Positions 4,690 to 7,221 of a stretch of 7,221 bases of DNA are shown here, one piece after another. Source of the stretch: JADKBO01 sp037968395 (GTDB taxonomy: Bacteria; Bacteroidota; Bacteroidia; Chitinophagales; Saprospiraceae); assembly GCA_037968395.1 (NCBI GenBank), contig JBBKVK010000296.1:1-7221 (forward strand). The letters are read 5' to 3'. The notes beneath the pieces are model-generated. The model was not told the DNA's origin and did no database searches. It saw only the letters and a program-made list of their open reading frames with translations. Numbering within the stretch: the stretch's first letter is position 1; each line of letters begins with the position of its first letter. Position numbers and translations under genes: made by a program.

Positions 4690-6837
4690 CTATCCTTTAC
4701 TCTTGATTTTATCTGCAATATTTGCGAAAGAAGGTTCAGACTCTATCATGTCTTTCATCACAAAAAGCGTTTCTTCAAGGTAAAAGTCTTTTTTCAGTCC
4801 TTTAAACCACTCTTCATTTCTACCTACTCTTGATTCATCTGCATTTATATAGTCAATATCTTCTGGCAGATTACTGAGTTTGATTTTCTCAATATCCTTT
4901 TTAAATAAGGAATTGAATTTTTCTGCATCAGCTTCTTGCTGTTTTCTATTAGCTCTAAAGGTATTAATATTTAGGCTGTACTTTGTTATATCTCTATTGG
5001 ATTTAATAAGCTTAGCTCTTCCATCAGCCAATAAAAAGTTATCATTATTTGCAGTCCTTTTTTTACTATTAGAAACAATTCCAGACATATTAGTAATTTT
5101 TACTACGTCTTGATTATAAGTTTTAGCTTCTATTTCATCCCAAGGTAAAACATTGTCATACTCTTTTTCACCAGCATCTATGTATGAATAATTGTCAGGT
5201 AAAATGACATCTGGAATTACTCCCTTTAGCTGTGTTGATCCTCCATTTACTCTAAAAAACTTTTGAACTGACATCTTAATGTTACCAAGAGGCTTTAACT
5301 CATCATTGCCTTTGATAGCTCGATCTAAATCGTAAAATCTTTGTACTGAACCTTTTCCAAAAGTAGAATTACCTCCAATGATAATTGCCCTACCATAATC
5401 TTGCATAGCAGCTGCTAATATTTCAGATGCGGAAGCACTATTAGTATTTACCATGACGATTAATGGCCCGTCATACTGTACCATTGGATCTGTATCTGAA
5501 TGCACATAAGCCTTAGAATTCTTAGACTTTACTTGTACAATTGGACCTTTCTCAATAAACAAGCCTGACATATCTACTACATCATTAAGTGATCCTCCTG
5601 TATTGTTACGCAAATCCAAAATTATCCCATTTACATTATTAGCTTTTAATTTCTCAAGCTCTTTTGCTACATCTTTTGCACAACTATTACCGTCTTCTTT
5701 TTCAAATGAAGAATAGAATTTAGGGAGCTTAATGTAGCCAACATTTTCAATCATATCAGGTATATCGATAATAGCTGATCTAGCAAAACTCTCATCAATA
5801 ATTACTTCATCCCGTTCTATCTTTATATTAACAATACTTCCATCAGGCTTCAAAATAGATAAAATAACTACTGTCCCCTTTTTACCTCTAATCATAGGTA
5901 TAGCATCATCTGTCCTCATTCCAACTACATCTACAGGTTCTCCACCTTCTTGAGTTACTGATAAAAACTTATCATCTACTTCCAACTCTTTTCCTTTCCA
6001 AGCTGGTCCGCCTGCAATGATCTCGACTACTTGTATATAATCATCTTGCTGTCTCAATCTAGCGCCAATACCTTCTAGTTTGCCACCCATATTAATATCA
6101 AAATCTTCCTTCTCTTTAGGATTAAAATATCCAGTATGTGGATCAAAGTAATTGGTTATAGTGCCAACATAAGTTTCAAATCTATCAGATCTTCTTAAAG
6201 CTTCTAATCTCTTAAACCAATCACCAAATTTTTCTTTAATATCATCTTTTGCTTCTTCTTCTAATACAGCTACAGTCTTCTGTTCTATTGTATCGCTTTT
6301 CTCTTGCGCATCTAAGTCCCGAGCAACAGTGGTCATGATTTCATACTTCAAGAATTCTTTCCAATACCCTTTCAATTCTTCTGAATTTGCAGCCCAAGGC
6401 TTTTTGGTTTCATCTAGTTCAGTAAACTCATCAAGGGTAAAATCATAATCTTTATCTATAAGTTCATCATAGTAAGATTTTGCTTCTTTCATTCGTTTGT
6501 CAAGCAATTCTAATGACAAATCAAAAAACTCAAATGTTCTGACTTTAGATTGATCGTCCAATTCCAATCTATATTTACTCATTTGATCAATGTCTTCTTG
6601 AGTAAAATATCTTTTTCCACCGTCGATTCTTTCCAAATAAGTATCAAATACATCTTTAGAAAACTCGTCGTCAAGTGGCTTAGGGTTGTAATGCACTTGC
6701 TCTATAAATTGCAAAACTCCATGTAGAATTAGACTTTCTCTTTCTTCATATGGTGGCTGGCCGAAAAATCCTCTTCCAAACACAAAAGCTAAAATTGCTA
6801 TTATTACTATTGACCCTCTATATTTCATTGATTTCAT
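4690..6837 (-). CDS. prc: Periplasmic tail-specific (C-terminal processing) serine protease, S41A
   Basis: The 715-residue product matches Prc/Tsp (682 residues in E. coli) across its length. Residues 1-7 are basic and 8-20 hydrophobic (GSIVIIAILAFVF), an N-terminal signal or anchor without a lipobox, so the enzyme should act in the periplasm. A helical Prc N-terminal region (about 30-230) is followed by FDPHTGYFNP, a PDZ domain (about 250-340, GIGARL, GGPAWKG) that binds substrate C-termini, and the S41 core with IILDLRNNTGGSL (405-417). The catalytic Ser is in NSASASEIL (middle Ser, S469) and the Lys in FGKGSVQ (K495), the Ser/Lys dyad of this family. A charged helical C-terminal domain follows (about 560-715). 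It degrades or trims proteins with exposed nonpolar C-termini. A second ATG at codon 4 could be the real start with the signal segment intact. I see no clear -7 element upstream. Confidence 0.95.
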   Translation of the reverse strand: MKSMKYRGSIVIIAILAFVFGRGFFGQPPYEERESLILHGVLQFIEQVHYNPKPLDDEFSKDVFDTYLERIDGGKRYFTQEDIDQMSKYRLELDDQSKVRTFEFFDLSLELLDKRMKEAKSYYDELIDKDYDFTLDEFTELDETKKPWAANSEELKGYWKEFLKYEIMTTVARDLDAQEKSDTIEQKTVAVLEEEAKDDIKEKFGDWFKRLEALRRSDRFETYVGTITNYFDPHTGYFNPKEKEDFDINMGGKLEGIGARLRQQDDYIQVVEIIAGGPAWKGKELEVDDKFLSVTQEGGEPVDVVGMRTDDAIPMIRGKKGTVVILSILKPDGSIVNIKIERDEVIIDESFARSAIIDIPDMIENVGYIKLPKFYSSFEKEDGNSCAKDVAKELEKLKANNVNGIILDLRNNTGGSLNDVVDMSGLFIEKGPIVQVKSKNSKAYVHSDTDPMVQYDGPLIVMVNTNSASASEILAAAMQDYGRAIIIGGNSTFGKGSVQRFYDLDRAIKGNDELKPLGNIKMSVQKFFRVNGGSTQLKGVIPDVILPDNYSYIDAGEKEYDNVLPWDEIEAKTYNQDVVKITNMSGIVSNSKKRTANNDNFLLADGRAKLIKSNRDITKYSLNINTFRANRKQQEADAEKFNSLFKKDIEKIKLSNLPEDIDYINADESRVGRNEEWFKGLKKDFYLEETLFVMKDMIESEPSFANIADKIKSKG

Positions 6838-6964
6838 TCTTTTATTACTAAATATGGTTTTACCCTAAAGTGTTCAAATTATTTAAACCACTGTCCAGCG
6901 ATTTAGTGAAAAATATAAATTTCAAAAACCACTACTTTGTTATTAACTCACAAATAAAATAAAT

Positions 6965-6986
6965 TATCTTCTAAAGATAGCTTTTT
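6965..6986. terminator. Small hairpin between the partial membrane protein gene and prc
   Basis: TATCTT (6965-6970), loop CTA and AAGATA (6974-6979) form a 6-bp AT-rich stem. On the plus strand it is followed by GCTTTTT; on the minus strand it is followed by ATTTATTTTATTT. It lies about 48 nt after the minus-strand stop at 7027 and could end that transcript before prc. The stem is weak, so this is tentative. Confidence 0.3.
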
Positions 6987-7026
6987 AACGAAACAGTAAC
7001 AATACTAATTGGATAAAAAGGCTCTT

Positions 7027-7221
7027 TTATTCCATTAAATCCGACTTACGTTCTTTTAACAAAAATAAGTCCTCTTTGTTAATCCATTTAATCAATAAAG
7101 CAAAAAGCAATATTAAAAGACTTCCTATGACTGATTTAACAAGCCAAAACAAAGGCAAAAATTCAAGTCCCCAAAACAATATTAAAGAGATTATAATTAA
7201 ACCTATAGAAGTACTTAATAA
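7027..7221 (-). CDS. C-terminal end of a membrane protein (possible polysaccharide flippase), cut by the window edge
   Basis: The minus strand is open from the right edge for 64 codons to a TAA at 7029-7027. It has no ATG except at the penultimate residue, so the gene must start outside the window. The visible part has two closely spaced hydrophobic segments, about residues 5-27 (IGLIIISLILFWGLEFLPLF) and 28-45 (LVKSVIGSLLILLFALLI). A short charged tail (KWINKEDLFLLKERKSDLME) should face the cytoplasm. Paired C-terminal helices followed by an INKEDLxLLK-like tail recall Wzx/MATE-type polysaccharide exporters of Bacteroidota, but 64 residues cannot prove this. It runs in the same direction as prc, 189 bp upstream of it. 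The coding call is much firmer than the function. Confidence 0.7.
   Translation of the reverse strand, partial: LLSTSIGLIIISLILFWGLEFLPLFWLVKSVIGSLLILLFALLIKWINKEDLFLLKERKSDLME

Noticed and set aside
4880..5113. 77-codon plus-strand frame inside prc, hydrophobic in appearance
   Set aside because: Antisense shadow of charged, Lys/Glu-rich codons in prc, which read as Phe/Leu/Ser on the other strand; no independent support.
6838..6925. Search for a TAnnTTTG promoter before prc
   Set aside because: The nearest candidate (CAAATTAT on the plus strand at about 6875-6882) does not match the consensus at the TA positions, so no promoter is called.

Overview
The window looks like a piece of a low-GC Bacteroidota chromosome. 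Four things point there: AT-rich intergenic DNA, start codons without Shine-Dalgarno sequences, -7 promoter elements of the TAnnTTTG type, and protein types typical of the phylum (a stand-alone ECF-like sigma factor, an RluB-type pseudouridine synthase with a long disordered N-terminus, a 715-residue tail-specific protease, an ALDH8-type dehydrogenase). Assignment below phylum level is not possible from this sequence.

Layout, left to right. Positions 1-182 hold no supportable gene, but contain a strong 13-bp hairpin (94-127) and a second inverted repeat (130-156). A monocistronic sigma factor gene lies on the minus strand (183-764). Upstream of it is a 255-bp gap with a good Bacteroidota promoter (862-893), whose spacer is filled by an 18-bp near-perfect palindrome. 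Next, on the minus strand, is the pseudouridine synthase gene (1020-2954). Its N-terminal third is built from five 111-bp tandem repeats plus a partial sixth (2172-2756). A 199-bp divergent region separates it from a plus-strand aldehyde dehydrogenase gene (3154-4599). That gene converges on the protease gene prc (4690-6837, minus), with an imperfect hairpin between them. The right edge holds the last 64 codons of a minus-strand membrane protein (7027-7221), possibly a polysaccharide flippase.

The genes do not form one operon or pathway. They are housekeeping or single-function units: transcription control, 23S rRNA modification, probable 2-aminomuconate semialdehyde oxidation in the kynurenine pathway, and periplasmic proteolysis. 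I see no mobile element, CRISPR array, tRNA or rRNA, and no multi-gene novel system. The most interesting material is the repeat-built polyampholytic tail of the pseudouridine synthase, the palindrome inside the sigma factor promoter, and an 11-nt copy of the 16S rRNA 3' tail just before the sigma factor start codon.
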